Positions 44,085 through 53,052 of a stretch of 64,000 bases of DNA are shown here, piece after piece; position 1 is the stretch's first letter, and the number at the start of each line of letters is the position of its first letter. Source of the stretch: DATARH01 sp963734125 (GTDB lineage: Bacteria; Pseudomonadota; Alphaproteobacteria; ATCC43930; CGMCC-115725); contig CAVTGB010000024.1 in the NCBI GenBank assembly GCA_963734125.1, positions 36,722 to 100,721 of the forward strand, written 5' to 3'. The position numbers were made by a program, and so were the translations under genes. The notes under the pieces were generated by a model, which was not told the DNA's origin, did not search any database, and saw only the letters and a list, made by a program, of their open reading frames with translations.

Positions 44085-47000
44085 ATGCCGCTTGATCATG
44101 CCCCCGGTCCCTCGCGCCTCGAAGCGCGCCTCAGGCGCGAACTGCGGGGCGAGGTCATGTTCGATCGCTTCAGCCGCGGGCGTTACGCGACCGACGCGTC
44201 GATCTATCAGATCGAACCCGTAGGCGTCGCGGTGCCGCGGGACAAGGCCGATGTCGCCACGGCGCTCCAGATCGCCCGCGAGGAGGGGGTGCCGGTGTTG
44301 CCGCGCGGCGGCGGCACCTCGCAATGCGGTCAGACCGTCGCCCGCGCCCTTGTTCTGGATTGCAGCAAATACATGGACGGGGCCGTCGCGCTCGATGTGG
44401 AGGGGCGGCGCGTGCGGGTCCAGCCCGGGGTGGTGCTGGAGCGGCTCAACGCGTCCCTGCGCCCCCATAAGCTGTTCTATCCCGTCGACGTCTCGACCGG
44501 CGACCGCGCGACGATCGGCGGGATGACCGCGAACAACAGCTGCGGCGCGCGCTCGTTGCGCTACGGCAACATGGTGCACAACGTGCGGGCGATCGACGCG
44601 ATCCTCGCCGACGGGACCGAAGCGCGTTTCGCCGCGCTGCCCGGCAATTTCGGGCCAGATGGCGCTGACGGGGTCGGACCCGAGCGCTATCGCGATCTCG
44701 CGCGCGCGATGCGCGCTCTCCACCGCCGCGAGAAGGACGAGATCGAACGCCGCTTCCCGAAAGTGCAGCGCCGGGTTGGCGGCTACAACATCGACATGAT
44801 CAGTGATGAGGGCCACAACATGGCCCATCTTCTGGTCGGCTCGGAAGGGACGCTCGCCTTTTTCACCGAGATCGAGCTCGATCTTCAGCCGATCCCCCCG
44901 CACCGGGTCCTCGGCATCTGCCATTTCCCGAGCTTTTATAAGGCGATGGAGGCGGCCCAGCACATCGTCAAGCTCGACCCCGCCGCGGTCGAACTGGTCG
45001 ACCGCACGATGATCGAGCTGGCCCGCGACAATGCGGTCTTCCGCCCGGTGGTCGAGCGCTTTGTCCGGGGCGATCCGGACGCGATCCTCTTGTGCGAATT
45101 CGCCGGTGAGGATGCCGACGACAACCTCCGCCGCTTGAAACAGCTGGTCGAATTGATGGGCGATCTCGGCTTTCCCGGGGCCGTCATCGAGGCGACCGAG
45201 CCCTCCTTCCAGAGCGCGGTGTGGAACGTGCGCAAGGAGGGCCTCAACATCATGATGTCGATGAAGGGCGACGGGAAGCCGGTCTCCTTCATCGAGGATT
45301 GCGCGGTCGGGCTCGAGGATCTGGCGGAATACACCGACCGTTTGACCCGCGTCTTCGAGAAGCACGGCACCGTCGGCACTTGGTACGCGCATGCCTCGGT
45401 CGGCTGTCTCCATGTCCGCCCGGTCTTGAATTTGAAGCAGGAGCTCGGCGCCCGGCAGATGCGGGCGATCGCCGAAGAAGCCTTCGCGATGGTGCGCGAA
45501 TACAAGGGCTCGCATTCGGGCGAGCACGGCGACGGCCTGGTGCGCTCCGAGCATCACGAGGCGATGTTCGGGGCCCGCATCATCAAGGCCTTCGAGGAGG
45601 TCAAGGACACCCTCGATCCGGGGGGCCTCTTCAACCCCGGCAAGATCGTCCGCCCGTCGAAGATGGACGACCGCAGCCTCTTCCGCTTCATGCCGGGCTA
45701 TCGGCAATTGCCGCTGGAGAGCGCGCTCGACTGGTCGGAATGGGGCAGCTTCGCGAGCGCCGTCGAGATGTGCAACAACAACGGCGCCTGCCGGAAATCC
45801 GACCCCGGCGTCATGTGTCCGTCCTATCGCGCGACCGGCGATGAGCAGCACCTGACGCGCGGCCGCGCCAACAGCCTGCGCCTCGCCCTCACCGGTCAAT
45901 TGGGGCCCGACGCGCTGGTGTCGGAAGAGATGCGCGAAACAATGGCGCTGTGCATCTCGTGCAAGGGTTGCCGGCGCGAATGCCCGACCGGGGTCGACAT
46001 GGCGCGGATGAAGATCGAGTTCCTGCATCATTACCGGGGGCGCCATGGGCTCTCGCTGCGCGACCGCGCCATCGCCTATCTGCCGCGCTGGGCACCCTAC
46101 GCCGCGCCGCTCGCCCCGGTCTTCAATCTGCGCAACCGGGTGCCGGCCGTGGCGGCGCTCGGCGAGTGGCTGTTCGGCTTGAGCGCCCGCCGCCAACTGC
46201 CCGAATGGGCGTCGCCCCCGTACCGCGGCAGCGCCAACACCAGGCTCTTCGGCGGGCGCAACGTCATGTTGCTGGTCGACACCTTCAACCGCTATTTCGA
46301 GCCCGAGAACGCGCACGCCGCCGAGCGCGTCCTGACGCGCGCCGGCTATCGCGTTTCGACCCCAGAGCCGGCAGTCGGCCGGCCGTTATGCTGCGGTCGC
46401 ACCTTTCTTACCGCCGGCCTCATCGACGAAGCCAGACATGAGGCGCGGCGCATGCTCGACGCGCTCGCCCCGGCGCTTGCGGTCGGGATGCCGGTGATCG
46501 GCCTCGAACCCGCCTGCCTTCTGACCCTGCGCGACGAGTTCCCGGCGATCCTGCCGGGCGCCGCGACCAATGAGCTCGCCGCCCACGCCCAGCTCTTCGA
46601 GGAATTCGTCGCCAGCGAAACGGCGGCCGGCCGGTTCGATCTGCCGCTTGCCGCGATGCCGGGCCGGACCGCTCTCTTGCACGGGCATTGCCACCAGAAG
46701 GCCTTCGGCACCGCCGCTGCGGCGGCCGAGGCGCTGCGCCTCGTACCGGAACTCGTGGTCGAGACCTTCGATTCGACCTGCTGCGGCATGGCCGGCGCGT
46801 TCGGCCTCGAAGCCGAGCATTACGAGGTGTCGATGAAGATCGGCGAATTGGGTGTCCTGCCCCGGGTGCGCGCGGCCTCGCCCGAGACGCTGATCGCCGC
46901 CTGCGGCACCAGCTGCCGCCACCAGATCGCCGAGGGCGCTGGGCGCGAGGCGCGCCACATCGTCCGGATTTTGGATGAGGCCTCGACGCCGAGATTCTGA
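44085..47000 (+). CDS. FAD-linked oxidase fused to Fe-S (GlcD/GlcF-like) 2-hydroxyacid dehydrogenase
   Basis: Large fused protein of 971 residues, like YdiJ and D-2-hydroxyglutarate/D-lactate dehydrogenases. The N-terminal half has the PCMH-type FAD site (VPVLPRGGGTSQCGQTV, GGMTANNSCGARSLRYG) and C-terminal oxidase domain (HSGEHGDGLVRSEHHEAMFG). Next come two ferredoxin-like cysteine clusters near residues 562 (CNNNGACRKSDPGVMCP) and 622 (CISCKGCRRECP), and two CCG domains (CCGRTF near 768, CCGMAGAFG near 898). It probably feeds electrons from a D-2-hydroxy acid to the respiratory chain. Confidence 0.93.
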   Translation: MPLDHAPGPSRLEARLRRELRGEVMFDRFSRGRYATDASIYQIEPVGVAVPRDKADVATALQIAREEGVPVLPRGGGTSQCGQTVARALVLDCSKYMDGAVALDVEGRRVRVQPGVVLERLNASLRPHKLFYPVDVSTGDRATIGGMTANNSCGARSLRYGNMVHNVRAIDAILADGTEARFAALPGNFGPDGADGVGPERYRDLARAMRALHRREKDEIERRFPKVQRRVGGYNIDMISDEGHNMAHLLVGSEGTLAFFTEIELDLQPIPPHRVLGICHFPSFYKAMEAAQHIVKLDPAAVELVDRTMIELARDNAVFRPVVERFVRGDPDAILLCEFAGEDADDNLRRLKQLVELMGDLGFPGAVIEATEPSFQSAVWNVRKEGLNIMMSMKGDGKPVSFIEDCAVGLEDLAEYTDRLTRVFEKHGTVGTWYAHASVGCLHVRPVLNLKQELGARQMRAIAEEAFAMVREYKGSHSGEHGDGLVRSEHHEAMFGARIIKAFEEVKDTLDPGGLFNPGKIVRPSKMDDRSLFRFMPGYRQLPLESALDWSEWGSFASAVEMCNNNGACRKSDPGVMCPSYRATGDEQHLTRGRANSLRLALTGQLGPDALVSEEMRETMALCISCKGCRRECPTGVDMARMKIEFLHHYRGRHGLSLRDRAIAYLPRWAPYAAPLAPVFNLRNRVPAVAALGEWLFGLSARRQLPEWASPPYRGSANTRLFGGRNVMLLVDTFNRYFEPENAHAAERVLTRAGYRVSTPEPAVGRPLCCGRTFLTAGLIDEARHEARRMLDALAPALAVGMPVIGLEPACLLTLRDEFPAILPGAATNELAAHAQLFEEFVASETAAGRFDLPLAAMPGRTALLHGHCHQKAFGTAAAAAEALRLVPELVVETFDSTCCGMAGAFGLEAEHYEVSMKIGELGVLPRVRAASPETLIAACGTSCRHQIAEGAGREARHIVRILDEASTPRF

Positions 47001-47032
47001 AATGGGGGGTAAAGTCGTGCGCTTGACGCAGC

Positions 47033-47458
47033 TCAATAAGCCTTCCCCGGCGGGTAGGTCGGGTATTTCGGCAATGCCGGATCCATGTGATCCCAGGGCT
47101 GGGCGCTCTTGACGAAGATGTCGGCGTCGGCGTGAAAGCTGCTCGGGTCGTCGAGCGTGCCGACCCGAAGGCCCACCAGATCGGGCCGGGTCGCGACCTG
47201 GACAAAGAGCGGCGAGCCGCAATCACCGCAGAAGGCGCGGGTGATCTCGTTGCCGGCGTCCGATTTGGAGACATAGCGCTTCGGCGTGCCCTGGGTGATG
47301 CGGAAGCCGGCAGAGGGCACGCGCATCGCCGCGACATAGGCGGTGCCGCTCGAGCGCTGGCAGTCGCGGCAATGGCAGTGGAGGGAGAACACCGGATCGC
47401 CGGTGGACTCGTAACGCACCGCGCCGCACAGGCATCCGCCGGTCCTGACCGCTGCCAT
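47033..47458 (-). CDS. GFA (glutathione-dependent formaldehyde-activating) family protein
   Basis: Zinc-binding protein of 141 residues with the cysteine pattern GCLCGAVRY, CHCRDCQRSSG and FCGDCGSPLF of the GFA/CENP-V fold. Many members have no proven formaldehyde role. The ATG at 47458 directly precedes the conserved start (MAAVRTGGCLCG); the upstream frame is repeat-derived. Convergent with the dehydrogenase gene. Confidence 0.9.
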   Translation of the reverse strand: MAAVRTGGCLCGAVRYESTGDPVFSLHCHCRDCQRSSGTAYVAAMRVPSAGFRITQGTPKRYVSKSDAGNEITRAFCGDCGSPLFVQVATRPDLVGLRVGTLDDPSSFHADADIFVKSAQPWDHMDPALPKYPTYPPGKAY

Positions 47459-47484
47459 CTCCGCCTCACTCGCCGTGATCCGCC

Positions 47485-47600
47485 GGCACGAGATTGCTTC
47501 GTCGCTGCGCGCCTCGCAATGGCGGTCATTTTGTTGTGATTGCGACCCCCGGACGACCGGCGCTTGCGCGGCGATCCGGGGGGAAGCAATCTCGATCAAG
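47485..47600. repeat. Palindromic intergenic repeat, copy 2
   Basis: A second, more diverged copy of the element at 40602-40686. The left arm (GGCACGAGATTGCTTCGTCGC, with GCCTCGCAATG further in) starts near 47485 and the right arm ends with GGAAGCAATCTCGATC near 47598. The interior is longer, about 60 bases, and carries a GTGATTGCGACCCCCGG stretch. It lies between the divergent GFA and CoA-transferase genes. Confidence 0.65.
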
Positions 47601-47627
47601 GCGGACGATTGTCGGGGGAGTAGGCCG

Positions 47628-48854
47628 ATGTCGAGCATAGCGCATGGTTCGGGACGGATGCCGCTCGCCGGCCTCGTCGTCATCGATTTCGGCCAGATCT
47701 TTCAGGGGCCCTATGCGAGCCTCTTATTGGCCAAGGCTGGGGCTGACGTCGTCAAGATCGAGCCGCTGACCGGCGAGCCGCTGCGCCGCCGCGCCCTGCC
47801 GGGCAGGAGCGCGACGCTGCCCTTCGCGATGCTCAACCAGAACAAGCGCGCGGTCACGCTCAATCTGAAGCATCCGCGCGGTCGCGAACTCCTCTTCCAG
47901 ATGGTGCGGCGCGCCGATGTGCTCCTGGAAAATTTCTCGCCCGGCACGATGGACGATCTCGGTGTCGGCTGGAGCGTCCTCCACGAAATCAACCCGCGCC
48001 TCATTTACGCCACCGGCACCGGCTTTGGCATCAGCGGGCCCGATCGCGACAATCTGGCGATGGATCTGACGATCCAGGCAGCGTCCGGCATCATGAGCGT
48101 CACCGGCGCACCCGACGGGCCGCCGATGAAAGCGGGGCCGACGCTCGTCGATTTCATGGGCGGCATCCACCTCTATGCCGCGGTCCTGACCGCGCTTTAC
48201 GACCGCGACCGCGAAGGCGAGGCCAGTGGCGAGGGACGGCTGGTCGAGGTGGCGATGCAGGAGACGGTCTATTCGAGCCTCGCGGCGAGCTTCGAATACA
48301 CTCACCGCACCGGGGAGCCGCCGCCGCGCACCGGCAACCGCCAGGCCGGGCTGTCGAGTACGCCCTACAACGTCTACCCCACCGCCGATGGCCATGTTGC
48401 GATCCACATCGTCACCGAGGGGCATTGGAAGAACCTTCTGAAGGCGATGGGGCGCGAAGAACTGGCCGACGATCCGCGGTTCAGGACCAATGCCGATCGC
48501 GTCGCCCACATGGACGAAACCGACGAAGTCGTTGCCGCGTGGACGCGGACGCTCCCGAAAATGGAAGTCTTCGCCCGCACCAAGGCGTTGCGGGTGCCGT
48601 GCGCGCCGGTGCGCACCGCGCCCGAAGTCATGGCGGACCCTCACATGCACGAGCGCGGCATGCTCGAAGAGATCGACCACCCCGAATTGGGACGGATCAC
48701 CGTGCCGACGACGCCGTTACGCCTGCACGGGCTCGCCAAGGCGCCAGCGGGCCCGAGCCCGCGGGTCGGCCAGCACAACGCCGAGATCTATGGTGGCTGG
48801 CTCGGGCTGTCGGCCGACGAGCTCGCGGCCTTGAAGGCAGAAGGCGTGATCTAA
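47628..48854 (+). CDS. CaiB/BaiF (class III) CoA-transferase
   Basis: Protein of 408 residues. The N-terminal LAGLVVIDFGQIFQGPYASLLLAKAGADVVKIEP and the nucleophile region AMDLTIQAASGIM (aspartate) mark the family, as does STPYNVYPTADGHVAIH. The ATG at 47628 has GGGGGAG about eight bases upstream. With the copy at 40705 it suggests CoA activation of two different carboxylic acids, or donor and acceptor roles, in this region. A 626-base gap follows. Confidence 0.92.
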   Translation: MSSIAHGSGRMPLAGLVVIDFGQIFQGPYASLLLAKAGADVVKIEPLTGEPLRRRALPGRSATLPFAMLNQNKRAVTLNLKHPRGRELLFQMVRRADVLLENFSPGTMDDLGVGWSVLHEINPRLIYATGTGFGISGPDRDNLAMDLTIQAASGIMSVTGAPDGPPMKAGPTLVDFMGGIHLYAAVLTALYDRDREGEASGEGRLVEVAMQETVYSSLAASFEYTHRTGEPPPRTGNRQAGLSSTPYNVYPTADGHVAIHIVTEGHWKNLLKAMGREELADDPRFRTNADRVAHMDETDEVVAAWTRTLPKMEVFARTKALRVPCAPVRTAPEVMADPHMHERGMLEEIDHPELGRITVPTTPLRLHGLAKAPAGPSPRVGQHNAEIYGGWLGLSADELAALKAEGVI

Positions 48855-49480
48855 CCAGCCAATCGAAGTAGCGCGATTCGGGTGCGAATGGGCGCGGTTC
48901 GCCATCCCTAAGGAAGGAACTTGCGAGCGTCTCGCACCGATTTCGTACGCGTCACATGAGGCAATCGTCACCGTACACGAAGAAATCAGAGAGCTTAGGC
49001 CGGCGAGAGCGCTTGTTACGCCTTGAGTTCTCGCGTATTCGTTGAATATCAATTTCCGTTTAGATGTTTACATAGCGTTACAAAATGATACACTCGGTCT
49101 CTTGCATGATGTCAGCCACCTATTCTCCTAATAGTTGAGGGCGTCGAACTTTGTGCTACGCGTCTCGCGAGTCCATTCAGCCTATCCCAGACGCCGAGCC
49201 ACAGCATAGCTGCCGCATCACCTGATCTAAGGTTGGGCCCGGAGGGCGGCGCCGGGATCGAGGCGGTGAGAGGAGGTGCCTGGAAGCGGTATCGACAATT
49301 CGCCTTTGCTTGACGACGGCCATCGAGCGGCCGGACTGCAACAGCGACGTCGCGTCGGCGTTGCGGCGCGGATCGGGGGTCCGGGCCAACCGGCCTGGAA
49401 TCGGCGCTGCTTCGTCTCTTACGATCTGATCGGTGGGCTTGAGAGGCGCACCGACCTGCCAAAAACGAGGGGGACCCAGA
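48855..49480. other. Long low-GC intergenic region and leader
   Basis: A 626-base stretch without a supported gene, clearly less GC-rich than its surroundings between about 48940 and 49150. Short open frames exist on both strands but none has a plausible ribosome site or familiar product. It contains one good promoter candidate (49067-49094) pointing to the FeeM-like gene. A regulatory leader or small RNA is possible, but no structure is convincing by eye. Confidence 0.6.
49067..49094 (+). promoter_or_regulatory. Candidate sigma70-type promoter
   Basis: TTTACA (49067-49072) and TACACT (49089-49094) are separated by 16 bases in the AT-richest part of the gap. Each has two mismatches or fewer to the consensus hexamers. 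Transcription from here would leave a leader of about 380 bases before the ATG at 49481. Confidence 0.35.
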
Positions 49481-50197
49481 ATGACAATCGACGCCGTGCT
49501 ATCACCAGCTCACTCCTACGGCGGCAATATCGCAGAAAATGTTTCAAGAAATCGAGCCGTCGCCGACCAGTCAGGGCTTGCTCGTTCCAGATCAACACCG
49601 ATACGGCTCGCCTCCGAACCGGACGAGCTTGAGGCGATTTATCAATTCCGTTATCAGGTCTATGTTGAAGAAATGAAGCGGTATCAATTTCATGCTGACC
49701 ACTCGGCCAAAAAAATTGAAGACCCGCTCGATCGTGGTGCTGCCAATTTTGCAGCATTTCAAGACGATGAAGTGGTAGGTACTGTACGGATAAACTTCCC
49801 GCGCACCTCCAGTATTGAATATTACGAAGCCTTCATGGACATGTGCTCGGCTGGTTGCTTCCATCCGGGAGCAACGTCGATCTGCACACGCCTGATGGTC
49901 GCGCCGCGCTTGCGGCGGACCAGCTTGGCCATGCGGTTAACCCAAGCGAGCTACGAGTTCGGATTGCGCAATCAAATCAGGTTCAACTTTATAGATTGTG
50001 ACGATCACCTGATTGGCTTCTTTGTCCGCCTCGGCTATGTCCTCCATCGGCGCGCCGAGCATCCCGAATATGGCATGGGAAATGTGATGCGGCTCGACCT
50101 GCTCGATCGCGCGCGCCTGGCGCGGCAACGCTCGCCCTTTCTGGCGATCCTCGATCAGGGCGGCGCTTTGCGAGAGGTCGCACCGCGCCTTAACTAG
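49481..50197 (+). CDS. FeeM-like N-acyl amino acid synthase (GNAT fold)
   Basis: Protein of 238 residues. The core IYQFRYQVYVEEMKRYQFHADHSAKKIEDPLD is the pattern shared by long-chain N-acyltransferases of the FeeM type and, more distantly, LuxI-type autoinducer synthases; VVGTVRINFPRTSS, ATSICTRLMVAPRLRRTSLAMRLTQASYEFGL and FIDCDDHLIGFFVRLGY follow as in GNAT folds. FeeM joins an acyl chain from acyl-carrier protein to an amino acid such as tyrosine. ATG at 49481 has GAGGGGG about eight bases upstream. A hotdog-fold gene follows 20 bases later. Confidence 0.75.
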   Translation: MTIDAVLSPAHSYGGNIAENVSRNRAVADQSGLARSRSTPIRLASEPDELEAIYQFRYQVYVEEMKRYQFHADHSAKKIEDPLDRGAANFAAFQDDEVVGTVRINFPRTSSIEYYEAFMDMCSAGCFHPGATSICTRLMVAPRLRRTSLAMRLTQASYEFGLRNQIRFNFIDCDDHLIGFFVRLGYVLHRRAEHPEYGMGNVMRLDLLDRARLARQRSPFLAILDQGGALREVAPRLN

Positions 50198-50217
50198 GAA
50201 AGTCGGGAGGACACCCT

Positions 50218-50709
50218 TTGGAAACCGTCGGTCTGGGCTTTTTCTTCGAGGATCTGCCGGTCGGGCGGCAATTCAAGACGATCGGCCGCACGGTGACAGA
50301 GGCCGACATCACCAATTTCGTCAACGCCACCGGCATGGTCGAGGTGCTGTTCACCAATACCGAGTTTCTTGCCCATGACAGCGACATCAAGGGGCGCCTC
50401 GCACCGGGCGCGCTGGTTTATTGCTTTGCCGAGGGGCTCCTCGTCCAGGCAACGATGCAGCACACCGGGTTCGCCTTTCTCCATATGGAGCTGACGATCG
50501 AGCACCCGGTTGTGGCCGGCGACACCATCCATGCCGAATGCGAGGTGATCGAGGCGCGCCCCTCGAAAAGCCGCCCCGGCCGCGGCCTCGTCCGCACCCG
50601 GGTGCGCGTCAAAAAGCAGGACGGCACGACCGCACTCACCTACACGCCGCTGCGCCTGGTCAGGTGCCGCGACCAAGATCACCGGGAATCGGCACCAGGA
50701 CCTTGTTGA
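50218..50709 (+). CDS. MaoC-like hotdog-fold dehydratase
   Basis: Protein of 163 residues with FFFEDLPVGRQFKTIGRTVTEADITNFVNATGMVE at the N-terminus, typical of MaoC/hydratase-like proteins, and GALVYCFAEGL and HPVVAGDTIHAECEVIEARPSKSRPGRGLV further on. Such proteins hydrate enoyl-CoA or related acyl thioesters. The start is a TTG at 50218 with GGGAGG seven to eight bases upstream. The last 12 residues are unlike family ends, so a late frame slip is possible. Confidence 0.82.
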   Translation: METVGLGFFFEDLPVGRQFKTIGRTVTEADITNFVNATGMVEVLFTNTEFLAHDSDIKGRLAPGALVYCFAEGLLVQATMQHTGFAFLHMELTIEHPVVAGDTIHAECEVIEARPSKSRPGRGLVRTRVRVKKQDGTTALTYTPLRLVRCRDQDHRESAPGPC

Positions 50710-50798
50710 CCCTTGGACGGGAGGTCGCGAAGGCACAGAACCCATCGCGCCCTCTGCGTATCCTCCGCATCCTTTGCGGTGAAGCGCTTCCTTTTTCT

Positions 50799-51770
50799 CT
50801 AGCGCAACTCGGGCACGATCCAGAACGCCTTTTGCCCGCGGGCGACGCGCTCGCAATTGTCGAAGGCGTTGCGCCAGCGTTTCCAGTGATTGTCCCAGGT
50901 CGGGCCGGCGGCGTGCGGGCTGAAGATCGCGTTTTTCAGCGTGAACAGCTGGTGGTCGGGCTTCGGCGGCTCTTCGACCATGACATCGAGCCCGGCGGCC
51001 ATGATGACTTCGTTGTTGAGCGCGTTGTATAGCGCGACCTCGTCAACCACCGGGCCGCGGCAGGTGTTGATGAGGATCGCCGTCGGCTTCATGATCGCCA
51101 GCTCTTTCTCGCCGATCAGATTGTGCGTCGACAGGTCGAGCGGGACGTGCAGGGTAACGACGTCCGAGGTTTTGAGCAATTCGGGGAACAGCGCAAAGCG
51201 GACGCCGAGCGCATCCTCCTGGTCGCCGGTCAGCCGGTTGATGTCGTAGTACTGGATCCGCATGTCGAAGGCCTTGGCGCGGCGCGCCACCTTCTTTCCG
51301 ATATTGCCGAGCCCGATGATGCCGAGGGTTTTGTCCTCGAGTTCGTAGAGCTTGGCGGCGTTGAAATCGTTGCCGCGCCAGCGCCCGGAAACGACGCCCT
51401 CATGCAGCCAGATGAGCCGGCGCGAGACGGCGAGCATCAGCATCAGCGCGTGCTCGGCGACCGCGGTCGCGTTGGCGCCGCCATTGTTGCAGATCGGGAC
51501 GCCAGCGGCCCGCGCGGCCTCGAGGTCGTAAGTGTTGTAGCCGGCGCTCAAAGTCTGCACGAGCTTCAGCTTCGGCGCCTGGCTGTAGAATTCCGGCCCG
51601 TGCTTGTACTGGCCGGCGCCGATGTAGAACTCGGAATCCTTGAGCAGTTCCCAGAATTCCGGACGGCCGTGCGGCGCCATAACCAATTCGTAGCCCGGCG
51701 GCAGCAAGTCATGAGCGATCTCGAGGGTTTCCTCGGAATGGGTGTCGGGGGTGAGGATGCGGTGGGGCAC
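50799..51770 (-). CDS. D-2-hydroxyacid dehydrogenase, NAD-dependent
   Basis: Protein of about 323 residues with dinucleotide motif GIIGLGNIGKKVA, catalytic R in NTCRGPVVDE, E in VMVEEPPKPD and H in SPHAAGPTWDN. This is the phosphoglycerate/formate dehydrogenase-like superfamily. The GTG at 51770 (VPHRILTPDTH) has GAGGAG at a suitable distance; an ATG at 51812 would add 14 residues. It is divergent from the FMN-dependent oxidase gene and convergent with the MaoC gene. Confidence 0.87.
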   Translation of the reverse strand: MPHRILTPDTHSEETLEIAHDLLPPGYELVMAPHGRPEFWELLKDSEFYIGAGQYKHGPEFYSQAPKLKLVQTLSAGYNTYDLEAARAAGVPICNNGGANATAVAEHALMLMLAVSRRLIWLHEGVVSGRWRGNDFNAAKLYELEDKTLGIIGLGNIGKKVARRAKAFDMRIQYYDINRLTGDQEDALGVRFALFPELLKTSDVVTLHVPLDLSTHNLIGEKELAIMKPTAILINTCRGPVVDEVALYNALNNEVIMAAGLDVMVEEPPKPDHQLFTLKNAIFSPHAAGPTWDNHWKRWRNAFDNCERVARGQKAFWIVPELR

Positions 51771-51945
51771 GAGGGGCGTCTCCTCTTCGCGGAGTTGTTG
51801 TCGAGCCGGCATCGTAGCGACAGCGGGCGAGCCTGCCCAATAAGAAACTCGCGGCCCAGGGTTGCCGCCTGGCCGCCGTTGCCGCTGACGGGCGGCTCCG
51901 TTAGGGTGCGGCGGCAGTTTCCGCCCGAGAACGAGGTCCCCGCCG

Positions 51946-53043
51946 ATGTCCGATGACTATCTCCAAGAGCGCTTCCAGAACCTGCACGAGTTCGTCAAGG
52001 TCGCGCGCCAGAACCTCGACCGCAACAACTGGGACTATCTGATCGGCGGCTCGGAGACCGAAACGACGCTGGCGCGCAATCGCCTGGCGCTCGATTCGAT
52101 CGGCTTCCGCCCGCGGGTCTTGCGCGATGTATCTAACGTCGATTGCACGCGGAGCCTGTTCGGCCGCAAGTTGCGCATCCCGGTGCTGTGCGCGCCGGTC
52201 GGCTCCTTACAGAATTTCGAACCGGGCGGCGGCGCCACCGTCGCCGCGGCGACCCGCGACTTCGGCAACGGCATGATCCTCTCGTCGGTCTCCGAACCGG
52301 GGCTCGACCAGACCGCCGCGGCCGCGCCCGACGGGTTCCGCATTTTCCAGCTTTACGTGCGCGGCGACTCTGCCTGGGTCGACGACCATGTGCGGCGCGC
52401 GATCGACCAGGGCTACACCGCGTTTTGCCTCACCGTCGACACCGACAGCTATTCGCGGCGCGAGCGCGACATCGCCAAGCGCCATCAGCGCCGCCGTGTG
52501 CGGGTCGACGACGCGCGGATCTATCAGGCGCAGTTCAACTGGCGCGACATCGAGCGGATCAAGAAGAATTTCGACATCCCGCTGATCATCAAGGGGATCG
52601 CCACCCACGAGGACGCGAAGATCGCGGTCGAGCACGGGGTCGACGCGGTCTATGTCTCGAACCATGGCGGGCGCCAGCTCGACCAGGGCGTGGGGTCGAT
52701 CGACGTATTGCCCGAGGTCGTCGAGGCGGTCGGCGGGCGGGCCCGGGTCATGGTCGACGGCTCGATCACCCGCGGCACCGATGTCGTCAAGGCATTGACG
52801 CTCGGGGCCGATGCGGTCGTCGTCGGCCGGCTCTACGTCTATGGCCTCGCCGCCGCCGGCGGACCGGGCGTCATACGCCTCTTCGAGATCCTCGAAGACG
52901 AGATCCGCATCTGCCTGTCGCTGCTCGGCGTCAACAACTACGGCGAACTCGACAAATCCTATATCCGCGCGGCACGGCCGGTGGTGCCGGCGCACGTCCA
53001 CAGCCCGTTCCCGCACCTCGATCTGCCGAAAGAAACCTATTAG
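51946..53043 (+). CDS. FMN-dependent alpha-hydroxy acid oxidase/dehydrogenase
   Basis: TIM-barrel flavoprotein of 365 residues related to lactate and glycolate oxidases. Seen are NWDYLIGGSETETTLARNR, CAPVGSLQNFEPGGG, FRIFQLYVRGD with the QLY motif, CLTVDTDSYSRRERD, the lysine of PLIIKGIATHEDA and the catalytic SNHGGRQLDQG. It oxidises an L-2-hydroxy acid to the keto acid. The SDR gene follows by 9 bases, so both are likely co-transcribed. Confidence 0.92.
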   Translation: MSDDYLQERFQNLHEFVKVARQNLDRNNWDYLIGGSETETTLARNRLALDSIGFRPRVLRDVSNVDCTRSLFGRKLRIPVLCAPVGSLQNFEPGGGATVAAATRDFGNGMILSSVSEPGLDQTAAAAPDGFRIFQLYVRGDSAWVDDHVRRAIDQGYTAFCLTVDTDSYSRRERDIAKRHQRRRVRVDDARIYQAQFNWRDIERIKKNFDIPLIIKGIATHEDAKIAVEHGVDAVYVSNHGGRQLDQGVGSIDVLPEVVEAVGGRARVMVDGSITRGTDVVKALTLGADAVVVGRLYVYGLAAAGGPGVIRLFEILEDEIRICLSLLGVNNYGELDKSYIRAARPVVPAHVHSPFPHLDLPKETY

Positions 53044-53052
53044 GAGGGTCCG

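Noticed and set aside
43803..46316. An 837-codon open frame antisense to the FAD/Fe-S dehydrogenase gene
   Set aside because: Its translation is rich in R, H, D and G, has no recognisable domain, and is the mirror of a clearly conserved gene; long antisense frames are common at this GC content.
49112..49462. A leftward frame of 116 codons in the gap before the FeeM-like gene
   Set aside because: No ribosome site, no familiar motif, and biased R/S/P composition.
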